Shown one piece after another: positions 7,058-15,336 of a stretch of 64,000 nucleotides of DNA; within the stretch, counting starts at the first letter, position 1, and each line of letters starts with the position of its first letter. The notes under the pieces were generated by a model. It was not told where the DNA came from, searched no databases, and worked only from the letters and a program-made list of their open reading frames with translations. Origin of the DNA: CAVVZJ01 sp963752755 (GTDB lineage: Bacteria > Planctomycetota > Planctomycetia > Isosphaerales > Isosphaeraceae); assembly GCA_963752755.1 (NCBI GenBank), contig CAVVZJ010000001.1, positions 1,984,001 through 2,048,000 of the forward strand. Direction: 5' to 3'. The translations under genes were made by a program, and so were the position numbers.

Positions 7058-8485
7058 ATGAACGCCCTCTCTGCGAAGGCTCTGGACGCCCTCTGGTTCG
7101 ACTTTGACCACCGCGAGACGCTCTTGAGGCAAGTGGTCGGAGAACGGCTTCTAGCAAGTCCGCCACCCGTACTCGACGACGCGATCGTCGCCACCTACTT
7201 TTTCGCCTTCCGCTCACAGCGGCTCGAAGAGGCGGTTGCCGAGATCAGCTACCACGCCACCAGCGGCGTGAAGAATCCGCCCCCCGGCTCGCTTCTCGCC
7301 CAGTGTTCGGCCAGCCCGGCGGGCGTGGACCCGTTCGACGCCACGGGGCGGATCGGCCTGCTGCACGTGGCCTTCCCGTTGAAGATGATGCTCCACCCCG
7401 ACGGCCACCTGACCTCGGTGGACATCCTGCACACCGTCGCTGGCGCGATCATTTTCGACGTGTACGAGAACCAGGATGCCCGGCTCGTCGCGCTCCAGAT
7501 GCCCGAGCCGGTTCTCCGCGGCTTTCCCGGTCCGGCACATGGTCCGCGCGGGCTGCGGGCCCTGACCGGTTTCGCCACCGACGAGCCGGCCTTCGGCACC
7601 ATCCTCAAGCCGACCGCCGGGATCACTCCGGAGGACGTCGGCCGGATCATCGCCGAGGTCGCCGGCTGCTCACTTCTCATGTTCATCAAGGAAGACGAAG
7701 ATCTTTATCCCGATCTCGATTACTCGCCCGTCGCCGCGAGGACCCGGCGGGCCCTGGAATCGATCGAGCGAGTGAAGGATCAGCGTGACGGCAAGGGACT
7801 TGTCTTCGCGCCGCACGTGACCGGAGCACCCGGGGAGATCCTTGAGACGGTCGAAGCCGTGCTCGATGCGGGGGCGTCCGGGGTGATGTTCAGCGAGTCG
7901 TACGCGGGCGGTACCGTCCGCATGGTCCGCGAGGCCACCCGGAATCGACCCAACCCACCGGCGATTTATGGCCATAACGCGGGCATCGGGGTGAAGACGC
8001 GCGGCATCTGGCGCGAGCTGATCGACTTCCTCGCGCGACTCGACGGCATCGACTTCCGCCAGACCGCCCCGGTGAAGCCGGGCACGCCCTTCTTGCGGCC
8101 TTACGGAGCGGAGTGGGAGGCATCCGAGGAAGCGTTGACGCGACCCGTCCCCAACATCAAGCCAACGATGATCACGCGGGCCGGTGCGCTCGACCAGGGC
8201 AATCTCATCCTCAACCTCCTCGACGCCGAGCGTCGTGGGATCACCGAAAACATCCTGTTCCTCGCCGGCTCGGCAATCAACTCGATCAAGAATTCCCACG
8301 GTCAGGCCGACCCGGCGCTCGGAACCGAGGCGATGATGCAGGTTCTGGAGGTCCATCGCTCGGGCGAGCTTCGCGAAGTTCCCGCAGAGGAGCACCTCGA
8401 TGCCCTCGCTGCCTTGGCGGAACGGAAGGGTCTGAAGCCCCTCCGCGAAGCCCTGCGTCAGCGCTATCCCGGGCGCCTGCCATGA
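7058..8485 (+). CDS. RuBisCO-like protein (form IV RuBisCO large-subunit homologue)
   Basis: 475 aa from ATG 7058. It has the N-terminal alpha/beta domain (from about residue 41, DAIVATYFFAF) and the TIM barrel of RuBisCO large chains. Conserved positions: K184 in GTILKPTAG (spinach K175), the metal/carbamate motif K211-E-D213-E214 (K201, D203, E204) and H306 in YGHNAG (H294). Changes from true RuBisCO: T186 replaces K177, N307 replaces R295, the GxGGxxHxP and phosphate-binding GGG loops are altered (ITRAGALDQGN, FLAGSAINSIKN), and loop 6 reads TAPVKPGTP. It is therefore probably not a CO2-fixing enzyme but an RLP acting on another enolisable sugar phosphate. Some RLPs are isomerases or transcarboxylase/hydrolases in acid-sugar catabolism. 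It heads a compact operon and overlaps the next start (ATGA). No Shine-Dalgarno is visible. Confidence 0.88.
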   Translation: MNALSAKALDALWFDFDHRETLLRQVVGERLLASPPPVLDDAIVATYFFAFRSQRLEEAVAEISYHATSGVKNPPPGSLLAQCSASPAGVDPFDATGRIGLLHVAFPLKMMLHPDGHLTSVDILHTVAGAIIFDVYENQDARLVALQMPEPVLRGFPGPAHGPRGLRALTGFATDEPAFGTILKPTAGITPEDVGRIIAEVAGCSLLMFIKEDEDLYPDLDYSPVAARTRRALESIERVKDQRDGKGLVFAPHVTGAPGEILETVEAVLDAGASGVMFSESYAGGTVRMVREATRNRPNPPAIYGHNAGIGVKTRGIWRELIDFLARLDGIDFRQTAPVKPGTPFLRPYGAEWEASEEALTRPVPNIKPTMITRAGALDQGNLILNLLDAERRGITENILFLAGSAINSIKNSHGQADPALGTEAMMQVLEVHRSGELREVPAEEHLDALAALAERKGLKPLREALRQRYPGRLP

Positions 8486-9558
8486 TCCGCAAGGAGGAAC
8501 GACGCCTGCGCGTGGGCGTACTCGGCTGCGGCCCGATCGCGCAGTTCGCCCATCTCGACGCCTGCCGCAAGGCCCGCAATGTCGAGTTGGAGGCGATCTG
8601 CGACCTCGCTCCGGACCTGGCCGAGCGCATGGCGGCCATCCATCGCCCGTGTTCGGTCTATCACGAATACGACGCGATGCTCGCCGATCCGCGCGTGGAA
8701 GCAGTGATTGTTGCGATCGCTGATCAGTTTCATGTCGAGATGGCGTTGAAAGCGCTGGAGGCCGGCAAGCACGTCCTAGTGGAGAAGCCACTCGGCGTCT
8801 CGATCGAGGAGTGTGAGCTTCTACGAGACCGTGTCGCCGAGGTGAGTCGCGTGCTTCAGGTCGGCAACAACCGGCGATTCGACCCCGGGATTGCCTTCGC
8901 GGCCCGGTTTGTACGCGAGGAAATGGGTGGCCTCATGGCCTTGAAAGCCTGGTACTGCGATTCGACCGAGCGCTACACGATGACGGACAACCTCCAGCCG
9001 ATCCCGCTGACCAGCGCCTCGGCGCGGAGGCCCGAGGGTAATCCGAAGGCCGATCGCCGCCGCTACTTCCTCCTCACGCACGGCAGCCATCTGGTTGATA
9101 CCACCCGCTTCCTCGGCGGACCGATCGAGGCCGTTCGTGCCCGGCTACTTGTCCGCTTTGAAGCGTATTGCTGGTTTGTCGAGTTGAGATTTTCCTGTGG
9201 TGCCCTGGGTCATCTCGATCTCACCATCCCGATCCGCGGTGATTTTCAGGAGGGTTTCCAGCTTTACGGCGAGCACGGGAGCGCGACCGGTCGCACCTAT
9301 TTGCCCTGGTTCCACAAGTCAAGCGACGTCGAGTGTTTCTCGGTCGAGAATCGCATGTTCCGTCGCCCTCTTGGAGAGGACGCTCAAACCTACAAGCGTC
9401 AAGTAGAGGGCTTCGCCGAGACGATTCTGCACGGAGAGCCTCAGACCGGCGCGACGGTGGCAGACGGGCTAGCGGCGATGCGGGCGCTGGTCGCGATCGC
9501 TCGATCCGTGGAGTCGGGCGATTGGGTTCGACTGGAGAACGTGAGTGGGGGCGTTTAA
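8482..9558 (+). CDS. Gfo/Idh/MocA-family NAD(P)-dependent oxidoreductase
   Basis: 358 aa from the ATG that overlaps the RLP stop. The Rossmann NAD(P) motif GVLGCGPIAQ sits near residue 11, the family-defining EKP motif in VLVEKPLGVS near residue 95, and the C-terminal half contains a THGSHLVDT stretch that supplies the catalytic histidine region. These enzymes oxidise or reduce a ring or chain hydroxyl of sugars and sugar acids. Within this operon it is the likely redox step. The RLP and this gene are translationally coupled, which argues for a shared pathway. Confidence 0.88.
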   Translation: MIRKEERRLRVGVLGCGPIAQFAHLDACRKARNVELEAICDLAPDLAERMAAIHRPCSVYHEYDAMLADPRVEAVIVAIADQFHVEMALKALEAGKHVLVEKPLGVSIEECELLRDRVAEVSRVLQVGNNRRFDPGIAFAARFVREEMGGLMALKAWYCDSTERYTMTDNLQPIPLTSASARRPEGNPKADRRRYFLLTHGSHLVDTTRFLGGPIEAVRARLLVRFEAYCWFVELRFSCGALGHLDLTIPIRGDFQEGFQLYGEHGSATGRTYLPWFHKSSDVECFSVENRMFRRPLGEDAQTYKRQVEGFAETILHGEPQTGATVADGLAAMRALVAIARSVESGDWVRLENVSGGV

Positions 9559-9561
9559 GCC

Positions 9562-10404
9562 ATGAAGATCGGGATCTTCGCCAAGACGTTCCCGAGGCCA
9601 TCGCTTGAGGAAACCCTGGACGCCGTAGCGGCTACCGGCCTCGCACACGTGCAGTTCAACCTCGTTTGTGCCGGATTGCCCACGCTGCCGGAAACGCTTG
9701 ACCCTGCCCTCTGTGATCGGATCAGGGAGGCCTTCGCCCATCGAGGGCTCACGATGGCGGCGATCTCCGGCACGTTCAACATGATCCATCCCGACCCCGT
9801 CCGTCGCCGCATCGGCCTGGAACGTCTCCGCGTCCTGGCTGGTGGCTGTCGACGGATGGGAACCTCGCTCATCACCCTCTGCACCGGAACGCGCGATCCT
9901 GAGAACATGTGGTGCTGGCACCATGAGAATACAGCGCCTTCCGCCTGGACGAATCTCGTCGAGTCGATGCGGTCGGCGCTCGTGATCGCTGAAGACGCCG
10001 ATCTCACGATGGCCTTCGAGCCCGAGGGCGCCAACGTGATCCACTCGGCGGAACTGGCGCAACGTCTCCTCGAGGAGCTCGGCGGCCCGACACACCGATT
10101 GAAGGTCGTCATGGACCCGGCCAACCTGTTCCCGGAGACTGATCGGGATCGCATGGACCAGATCCTCGACGACGCTTTCGAGCGACTCGGTCCACACATC
10201 GCGCTCGCACATGCCAAGGACCTCGATCATGATGGCAGGACGGGCAACGTGCCGGCGGGACGCGGGTGCCTCGATTACCCCCGCTATGTCCCCTGGCTCG
10301 GACGTGTCCGTTACGATGGCCCCTTGATCCTTCACGGACTCGACGAGGCGGAGGTCGGCTCGAGCATCGCCTTCCTGCGGCGGGTTATCGAGGTTGGAGA
10401 CTGA
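9562..10404 (+). CDS. Sugar phosphate isomerase/epimerase family TIM-barrel protein (AP-endonuclease-2 fold)
   Basis: 280 aa, starting 3 bp after the dehydrogenase stop. Opens with KIGIFAKTFPRPSLEETL, the usual first strand of xylose-isomerase-like TIM barrels. Metal-ligand candidates are E in MAFEPEGAN (near residue 155), D in VVMDPANLF and H in HAKDLDHDG. Relatives isomerise or epimerise keto sugars or inositol derivatives. The specific substrate is unknown. Together with the Gfo/Idh partner it forms a pair very common in planctomycete sugar catabolism. Confidence 0.85.
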   Translation: MKIGIFAKTFPRPSLEETLDAVAATGLAHVQFNLVCAGLPTLPETLDPALCDRIREAFAHRGLTMAAISGTFNMIHPDPVRRRIGLERLRVLAGGCRRMGTSLITLCTGTRDPENMWCWHHENTAPSAWTNLVESMRSALVIAEDADLTMAFEPEGANVIHSAELAQRLLEELGGPTHRLKVVMDPANLFPETDRDRMDQILDDAFERLGPHIALAHAKDLDHDGRTGNVPAGRGCLDYPRYVPWLGRVRYDGPLILHGLDEAEVGSSIAFLRRVIEVGD

Positions 10405-10422
10405 ACACGGAGGAGGGCGACG

Positions 10423-11241
10423 ATGCCAATATTTCGGTACGACGGAATCGACTTTCACTACGTGGATCGTAACGAAGGGACTCCCCTGGTAATCCAGCAC
10501 GGACTGGGCGGCGACACGGCCCAGCCGACGTTACTGTTCCAGCCGCCACCCGGGTTTCGCCTTCTCTCACTCGACGCTCGCGGACATGGCGAGACCCGTC
10601 CCCTCGGCCCACCCGAGAAAATCGGTATTCGCCCCTTCGCCGACGATCTCCGGGCCTTCCTTGACCACCTCGGCCTTCAACGAGCCCTCGTCGGCGGGAT
10701 CTCGATGGGTGCGGCCGTCGCCCTGAACTTTGCCCTGAGGTTCCCTGACCGACTTCTCGGCCTGATCCTCTCGCGTCCGGCCTGGCTCGACCAGCCCATC
10801 CCCCAGCATCTGGCGATCTTCCCGCGGATTTCCCACCTGATCGCCCAGTACGGTTCTCAGGAGGGACGCCGACGGTTTCTGGAATCCGACGACTACCAGC
10901 GCCTCAAGGCGGTCAATCCGGACAGTGCGCAGACGCTCGCCGGCCACTTCCTCCACCCGCGGGCCGAGGAGACCGCCATCAAGTTCGACCGGATTGCCCG
11001 CGACGATCCCGGTGCGGATCGCTCGAAATGGAGTTCGATCCAGGTGCCCACCCTCGTCCTGGCAAATCGCCGCGATCCAATCCACCCTTACGAATATGCG
11101 GAGGAACTGTCTCGGACGATTCCCGGCGCGATGTTCCGTGAACTGACGCCAAAGTCCGTCAGCCTGATCGGTCACGGGCAAGACGTCCGCATGGCGTTTG
11201 AAGCGTTTCTGAATCGGTCCTTTCCGACCACCCGCCCTTGA
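10423..11241 (+). CDS. Alpha/beta hydrolase, enol-lactonase-like
   Basis: 272 aa. The oxyanion/HG motif HGLGGD, the nucleophile elbow G-I-S-M-G (near residue 90), the acid in ANRRDPIHP and the histidine in IGHGQDV complete an alpha/beta-hydrolase triad. The overall arrangement, including LLSLDARGHGETRP, resembles 3-oxoadipate enol-lactonases. In a sugar-acid operon a lactone hydrolysis step is plausible (inference). ATG preceded by GGAGGGCGACG, a good ribosome-binding site. Confidence 0.85.
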   Translation: MPIFRYDGIDFHYVDRNEGTPLVIQHGLGGDTAQPTLLFQPPPGFRLLSLDARGHGETRPLGPPEKIGIRPFADDLRAFLDHLGLQRALVGGISMGAAVALNFALRFPDRLLGLILSRPAWLDQPIPQHLAIFPRISHLIAQYGSQEGRRRFLESDDYQRLKAVNPDSAQTLAGHFLHPRAEETAIKFDRIARDDPGADRSKWSSIQVPTLVLANRRDPIHPYEYAEELSRTIPGAMFRELTPKSVSLIGHGQDVRMAFEAFLNRSFPTTRP

Positions 11242-11255
11242 GGGAGTCACCGCCG

Positions 11256-11897
11256 ATGCTCCGCTGTGCCACGTCCCTCTGGTCAGCCGACCTGTCCAGC
11301 CTCGCCGCGGAAATGCGGCGAGTGGAGCCATACTCGGAGCGGTTCCACCTCGACGTGGCCGACGGGCATTACGTCCCCACGCTCCTCTTTTTTCCCGATT
11401 TGGTCAAGTCGCTACGTCAACATACTTCGGTTCCGTTTGAGATCCACCTGATGACGACAGACCCGGCGGCCTGGATCGACCCCTTCTGTGAAGCCGGCGC
11501 GGACGGCTTCCTCTTCTGCCTGGATTCAGCGAACGACCCGGAAGCCTTGATCCAGAGCATCCGCTCACGAGGGAAATCGGTGGGCGTCTCGCTCCTCCTC
11601 GCCGAGGAGCTGGATTTGATCGAGGCTTACTGGCCCGACCTCGACGTCGTGACCCTCGTGGGCACCGCAATGGGGATCAAGGGTTCCGAGATGGACCCCA
11701 TCGTTCTCGAGAAGGTGCGGCGAGCGCGGAAGATCATCGATGGTCGGGGCTTGCGGACGGAAATCGAGGTCGATGGCGGCATCCGACGGCATACGGTCCC
11801 TGGTCTCCACGAGGCCGGGGCCGACTGGATCGTGCCAGGATCGCTGATGTTTCGCGAGGACCCCGCGGAGATGAGGCGATGGCTGGCATCACTCTGA
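11256..11897 (+). CDS. Ribulose-phosphate 3-epimerase family protein
   Basis: 213 aa from ATG 11256 with AGGGAG nine bases upstream; a TTG at 11238 overlapping the hydrolase stop is less likely. The Rpe signature is intact: HLDVADGHYVP (family HxDxMDGxFVP; metal ligands H, D), IHLMT, and EVDGGI supplying the second catalytic Asp, then VPGSLMF for phosphate binding. Rpe interconverts ribulose-5-P and xylulose-5-P; operon paralogues can act on other ketose phosphates. The A for M change in DVADG hints at a shifted specificity. Confidence 0.85.
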   Translation: MLRCATSLWSADLSSLAAEMRRVEPYSERFHLDVADGHYVPTLLFFPDLVKSLRQHTSVPFEIHLMTTDPAAWIDPFCEAGADGFLFCLDSANDPEALIQSIRSRGKSVGVSLLLAEELDLIEAYWPDLDVVTLVGTAMGIKGSEMDPIVLEKVRRARKIIDGRGLRTEIEVDGGIRRHTVPGLHEAGADWIVPGSLMFREDPAEMRRWLASL

Positions 11898-12815
11898 GCC
11901 CGACTTTTGACGTTCTGGGCCTGGGTATCGTGACCGTGGACGACTTGCTGTACGTCGATCACTATCCACCGCCCGATGCCAAGGTGCCGGTGCGTCGACG
12001 GCTCCGACAGTGTGGCGGCCTGACCGGTACCGCCCTCGTCGCCGCGGCGAGACTCGGCGCCCACTGCGCTTCGCGGGCATCCTGGCCGATGACGAGCTGT
12101 CGGACTTCATTCGATCAACATTCCTTCACGAAGGGATTGACCTCACCCACGAGCATCCCAACGCCTCGCGGCGACCGATCCACTCCACCATCATCGTCGA
12201 TGAGACAAGCCGGTCGCGTACGATCTTTTTCGAGCGCGACCCTTCGCATCATGTCGGCCACGACTGGCCGCCTGCGGCCCTGATCCAATCGGCAAAGGTT
12301 CTCTTCCTCGATCATGATTTCTCCGAGCGTGGCATCCGCGCCGCCCAGCTTGCGCCGAGGTTGGATTACCGATCGTGGCCGACTATGAGCGGGATGAGGC
12401 ACCGGATTTCGTCGAGCTACTCAATGTGACCGATCACCTCATCGTCAGCCGGGATTTCGCCACGCGACTCACCGGAGTCACGGACCCCAGACAGGCGGCC
12501 CTGCGCCTCTGGTCGAACGGGAAGTCGGTTGTGGTCGTGACCGTGGGCGAAGCGGGTTACTGGTGGGTGGACGCGGAGAATTTCGATGAACCGAGGCATC
12601 AAGCGGCCTTTCCGGTCGATGTGGTCGATACGACCGGGTGCGGCGATGTCTTTCATGGGGCCTATGCGTCGGCACTGGCGCGTGGTCTCAGCGTGCCGGA
12701 GCGGCTCCGATTTGCCTCGGCGGCCGCGGCCATCAAGGCGACGCAGGCCGGGGGACAGGCTGGGATCCCGACACGGATCGTGGTTGAGGAGTTCCTGCAG
12801 GGGCATCCCACATGA
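11879..12815 (+). pseudogene. PfkB-family carbohydrate kinase, broken by two frameshifts
   Basis: Three consecutive frames together give one ribokinase-like protein of about 310 aa. Frame 1 (from 11879) has FDVLGLGIVTVDDLLYVDHY and ends in RLGAHCA. Frame 2 continues from ~12065 with LRFAGILADDELSDF to SERGIRAAQLA. Frame 3 continues from ~12360 with GLPIVADYERDEAPDF through the PfkB signature VDTTGCGDVFHGAYA, which holds the catalytic Asp of GxGD. Both breaks are losses of one base, and all domain motifs survive, so sequencing error is more likely than decay. It phosphorylates a sugar with ATP, which would create the phosphorylated substrate an RLP needs. It overlaps the epimerase start-side by 19 bp and the next gene by ATGA. 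Confidence 0.82.
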
Positions 12816-14155
12816 GTCGCGCCCAGCTGGCCCTGGAACTGGAGCGAGGCCTCGCCGAGCTGCCCATGCTCGACATCCACACACACCTTGTCGGCGGTCG
12901 TCTCTCGGCGCAGGGACTCCATGACGTCTTGCTCTATCACATGGTCATTTCAGACCTGTATGCGGCCGGTTGTCCAACCGGTCGGAGGCTCACCGAGTTT
13001 CCCGACTGGCCGACGGAGAGGGAATCCCGGGTGAGGATTGAAGAGGCTCTCCCGTTCCTCCCCTCGATCCGGAATACCAGTTCCTCCTGGTGTATCCGGA
13101 TCATCCTTGCCGATCTTTACGATTGGCACGAGCCGATCACGCCGGAGAACTGGCAACGGCTCGACGCTCAAATCCGAGAGCGAGCCGAGGACCGGGCGTG
13201 GCCCCATGCCATCCTCGATCGTTTGAACATCCAACGTTCGGGCACCGAACTGGCCCGTCGCGGCGACGGCTCCGACGACAACCGGCTTCAGTACGCCCTG
13301 GAGTGGGGATTCTTCACCCGTTGTCAGTGGGGCGAGTTCGATACGGCCCTCTACGAGCTGGAACGGTGCTGGGGACGCTCTCCCGAGAGTCCGTCCCCGA
13401 TCGGTGCCGTCGGCAGACCACCCACCGAGCGGACCATCCGCACCCTCAGCGACGTCCACGAAGCAATCCATCATTACGTCAACAGTATCCCGTATGACCG
13501 CGTTCTCGCGACGGCCACGCATTTCTCCACCGATCTCCGATACCGCCTGGTCTCTGAGGATCAGATGGAGTCCGCCCTGGCTCAGCGGACCGAGGCGGGA
13601 CCAGAGGAACGGGACACCTACGCAGCTTATGTGAATGAACAATACTTAACGGCACTGGAACGTCGCAACGAGGCGATCGTCTTCCAGTTCAGCCTGGGTG
13701 CCGAACCCTTGCCGTTCGAGACGGGAGCCCGACTCTCGCAATCGACGATTCGGGATCTCGGCGAGATGATCGGTCGTCATCCGGGGCTGAAGTTTCAGTG
13801 CTTCCTGGCCTGCCGCCACGGCAACCAGTCCCTCTGCACGCTCGCCCGCGAACTGCCGAACCTCAGCCTGGCGGGGTACTGGTGGCACAATTTCTTTCCC
13901 GACGCGATTTCCCAGGTCATCCGTGAGCGTCTGGAGATGCTCCCGACGATCAAGCAGGTCGCCTTCCTCTCGGATGCGTATTGCGTGGAATGGAGCTACG
14001 GCAAGGCCATCGTCGTACGACGGTTGCTGGCCCGGTCGCTGGCCGAGAAAGTGGAACTGGGTCAGTACACGAGCGATGAGGCCCTGGAGATTGCCCGCGC
14101 GATCCTCTTCGAGAGTGCCCAGTGCCTGCTGCGGATGACACCCCACACGGTTTGA
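12812..14155 (+). CDS. Uronate-isomerase-like amidohydrolase-superfamily protein
   Basis: 447 aa, ATGA-coupled to the kinase gene. D21-I-H23-T-H25 is the amidohydrolase HxH metal motif. Further hallmarks resembling the glucuronate isomerase (UxaC) branch are PGLKFQCFLACRHGNQS and FLSDAYCVEWSYGK, the latter supplying the C-terminal catalytic Asp region. UxaC interconverts aldo- and keto-uronates without needing hydrolysis. Sequence divergence in the middle (residues 90-230) argues against a plain UxaC. As the last enzyme gene of the operon it may isomerise the entry substrate. Confidence 0.8.
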   Translation: MSRAQLALELERGLAELPMLDIHTHLVGGRLSAQGLHDVLLYHMVISDLYAAGCPTGRRLTEFPDWPTERESRVRIEEALPFLPSIRNTSSSWCIRIILADLYDWHEPITPENWQRLDAQIRERAEDRAWPHAILDRLNIQRSGTELARRGDGSDDNRLQYALEWGFFTRCQWGEFDTALYELERCWGRSPESPSPIGAVGRPPTERTIRTLSDVHEAIHHYVNSIPYDRVLATATHFSTDLRYRLVSEDQMESALAQRTEAGPEERDTYAAYVNEQYLTALERRNEAIVFQFSLGAEPLPFETGARLSQSTIRDLGEMIGRHPGLKFQCFLACRHGNQSLCTLARELPNLSLAGYWWHNFFPDAISQVIRERLEMLPTIKQVAFLSDAYCVEWSYGKAIVVRRLLARSLAEKVELGQYTSDEALEIARAILFESAQCLLRMTPHTV

Positions 14156-14230
14156 GGACGTGGCCGTCGAAATGGCGAGACGCGCGGACAGCCGGTCGAA
14201 CAGAAACCGGCGCAAGGGAGAGCGAGGCTC

Positions 14231-14506
14231 ATGCTCGGACTGCTGGCTCGATCGATAGAAATGGCGGCCGGGGCCTACAGCCTGGGTCTGTTAATCTTCG
14301 TCGTCGCCGGCTATGTCCGGGCCCGATGGGCCGGCCGAATGAGGCGAGCCCTGGCGCCGTTCTATGAGCCGGCGCTTCGGGCACTTCGCCCCTGGGTCCC
14401 GCCGATCCGGATGGGACGGGCCAGGCTGGACCTTTCCCCACTCGCCCTGTTCATCCTGATCGTCCTCATACGCTCGGTGTTCCGCTACATTTTGATTGGC
14501 CGATAG
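14231..14506 (+). CDS. YggT-family small membrane protein
   Basis: 91 aa with two hydrophobic segments (about residues 14-28 and 70-88) joined by a basic loop. The pattern LAPFYEPALRALRPWVPP followed by LDLSPLALFILIVL is diagnostic of the YggT/Ycf19 family. Family members are inner-membrane proteins linked to osmotic tolerance or cell division; the biochemical role is not settled. It lies 75 bp after the amidohydrolase, so it may be read through from the RLP operon, but functional linkage is doubtful. Confidence 0.8.
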   Translation: MLGLLARSIEMAAGAYSLGLLIFVVAGYVRARWAGRMRRALAPFYEPALRALRPWVPPIRMGRARLDLSPLALFILIVLIRSVFRYILIGR

Positions 14507-14527
14507 ATCAGGTGTGCGATCCGGCTC

Positions 14528-15220
14528 TCAAGGCGAGGCGTCGTAGGTTCGGATGCGGACGTCCTCGCCGTCCTGCACAATCACCGTATGGGCCATGCCG
14601 AGGAAGAGACCCGTACCCACGACGCCCGGGATCTCGCGCAGGCTGCGATCCAGGGCGGACGGGTCGGAGATGGGCTCGACACGACAGTCGAGGATGTGAT
14701 TGCCGTTGTCACTGACGAACAGCTTCTCACCGGCCATGCGAGGGTCGGCTGAGAGGCCCAGAGCGTCGAGGCGGCGACGACAGAACCCGAGGGCGAAGGG
14801 GACGACCTCCACGGGGAGAACGCCATGAGTGCCGAGCTTCGGGACCTCCTTCTCGGAACCCACGCAGATCAAGAGCTGACGCGAGGCCGCGGCCACGACC
14901 TTCTCGCGGACGAGAGCGCCGCCAAGACCTTTGATCAGGTTGAGTGAGGCATCCACCTCATCAGCGCCGTCCACCGTTGTGTCGATTGCTTCAATCTCGT
15001 CCAGAGTGGCCAGAGGGATGCCCAGGCGGGTGGCCAGGGCGGCGGTGCCACTGGAGGTCGGGACACAGCGAACGTGGAGGCCATTGCGGACCCGCTCGCC
15101 CAGGGCATGGACGAAGGCCGTCGCCGCACGTCCACTTCCCAGGCCGACGATCGCCCCCTCGCGGATCAGGCCGAGGGCATGCTCGGCAGACTTGGTCGGT
15201 GTGTTGGACGCGTTACTCAC
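14528..15220 (-). CDS. rpiA: Ribose-5-phosphate isomerase A
   Basis: 230 aa from GTG 15220, matching the usual 220-235 aa; an upstream start at 15340 would add 40 unlikely residues. Motifs: VGLGSGRAATAFV (phosphate-binding GSGST-type loop), TVDGADEVDASLNLIKGLGGAL with the catalytic aspartates, and REKVVAAAS. It interconverts ribose-5-P and ribulose-5-P in the pentose phosphate pathway. A GAGG stretch precedes the GTG. It is next to transketolase in the same orientation and convergent with the RLP operon. Confidence 0.93.
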   Translation of the reverse strand: MSNASNTPTKSAEHALGLIREGAIVGLGSGRAATAFVHALGERVRNGLHVRCVPTSSGTAALATRLGIPLATLDEIEAIDTTVDGADEVDASLNLIKGLGGALVREKVVAAASRQLLICVGSEKEVPKLGTHGVLPVEVVPFALGFCRRRLDALGLSADPRMAGEKLFVSDNGNHILDCRVEPISDPSALDRSLREIPGVVGTGLFLGMAHTVIVQDGEDVRIRTYDASP

Positions 15221-15336
15221 GGCTGCCTCGATCGAGAAAAAAGGAAACGCACTCCGCTCCTCGCCTGGCTGTCTGCGAAGGTCAGACCATCGGACCCGAG
15301 GGTCGAGCGCCGGACTCAACGAAGCCAACGTCGTGA

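Noticed and set aside
7058..8485. Carbon-fixing RuBisCO
   Set aside because: Residues equivalent to K177 and R295 are changed, phosphate loops differ, there is no rbcS or phosphoribulokinase nearby, and the gene sits in a sugar-acid operon.
7670..8791. Antisense frame of 373 codons within the RLP and dehydrogenase genes
   Set aside because: Antisense shadow; low-complexity Arg-rich ends.
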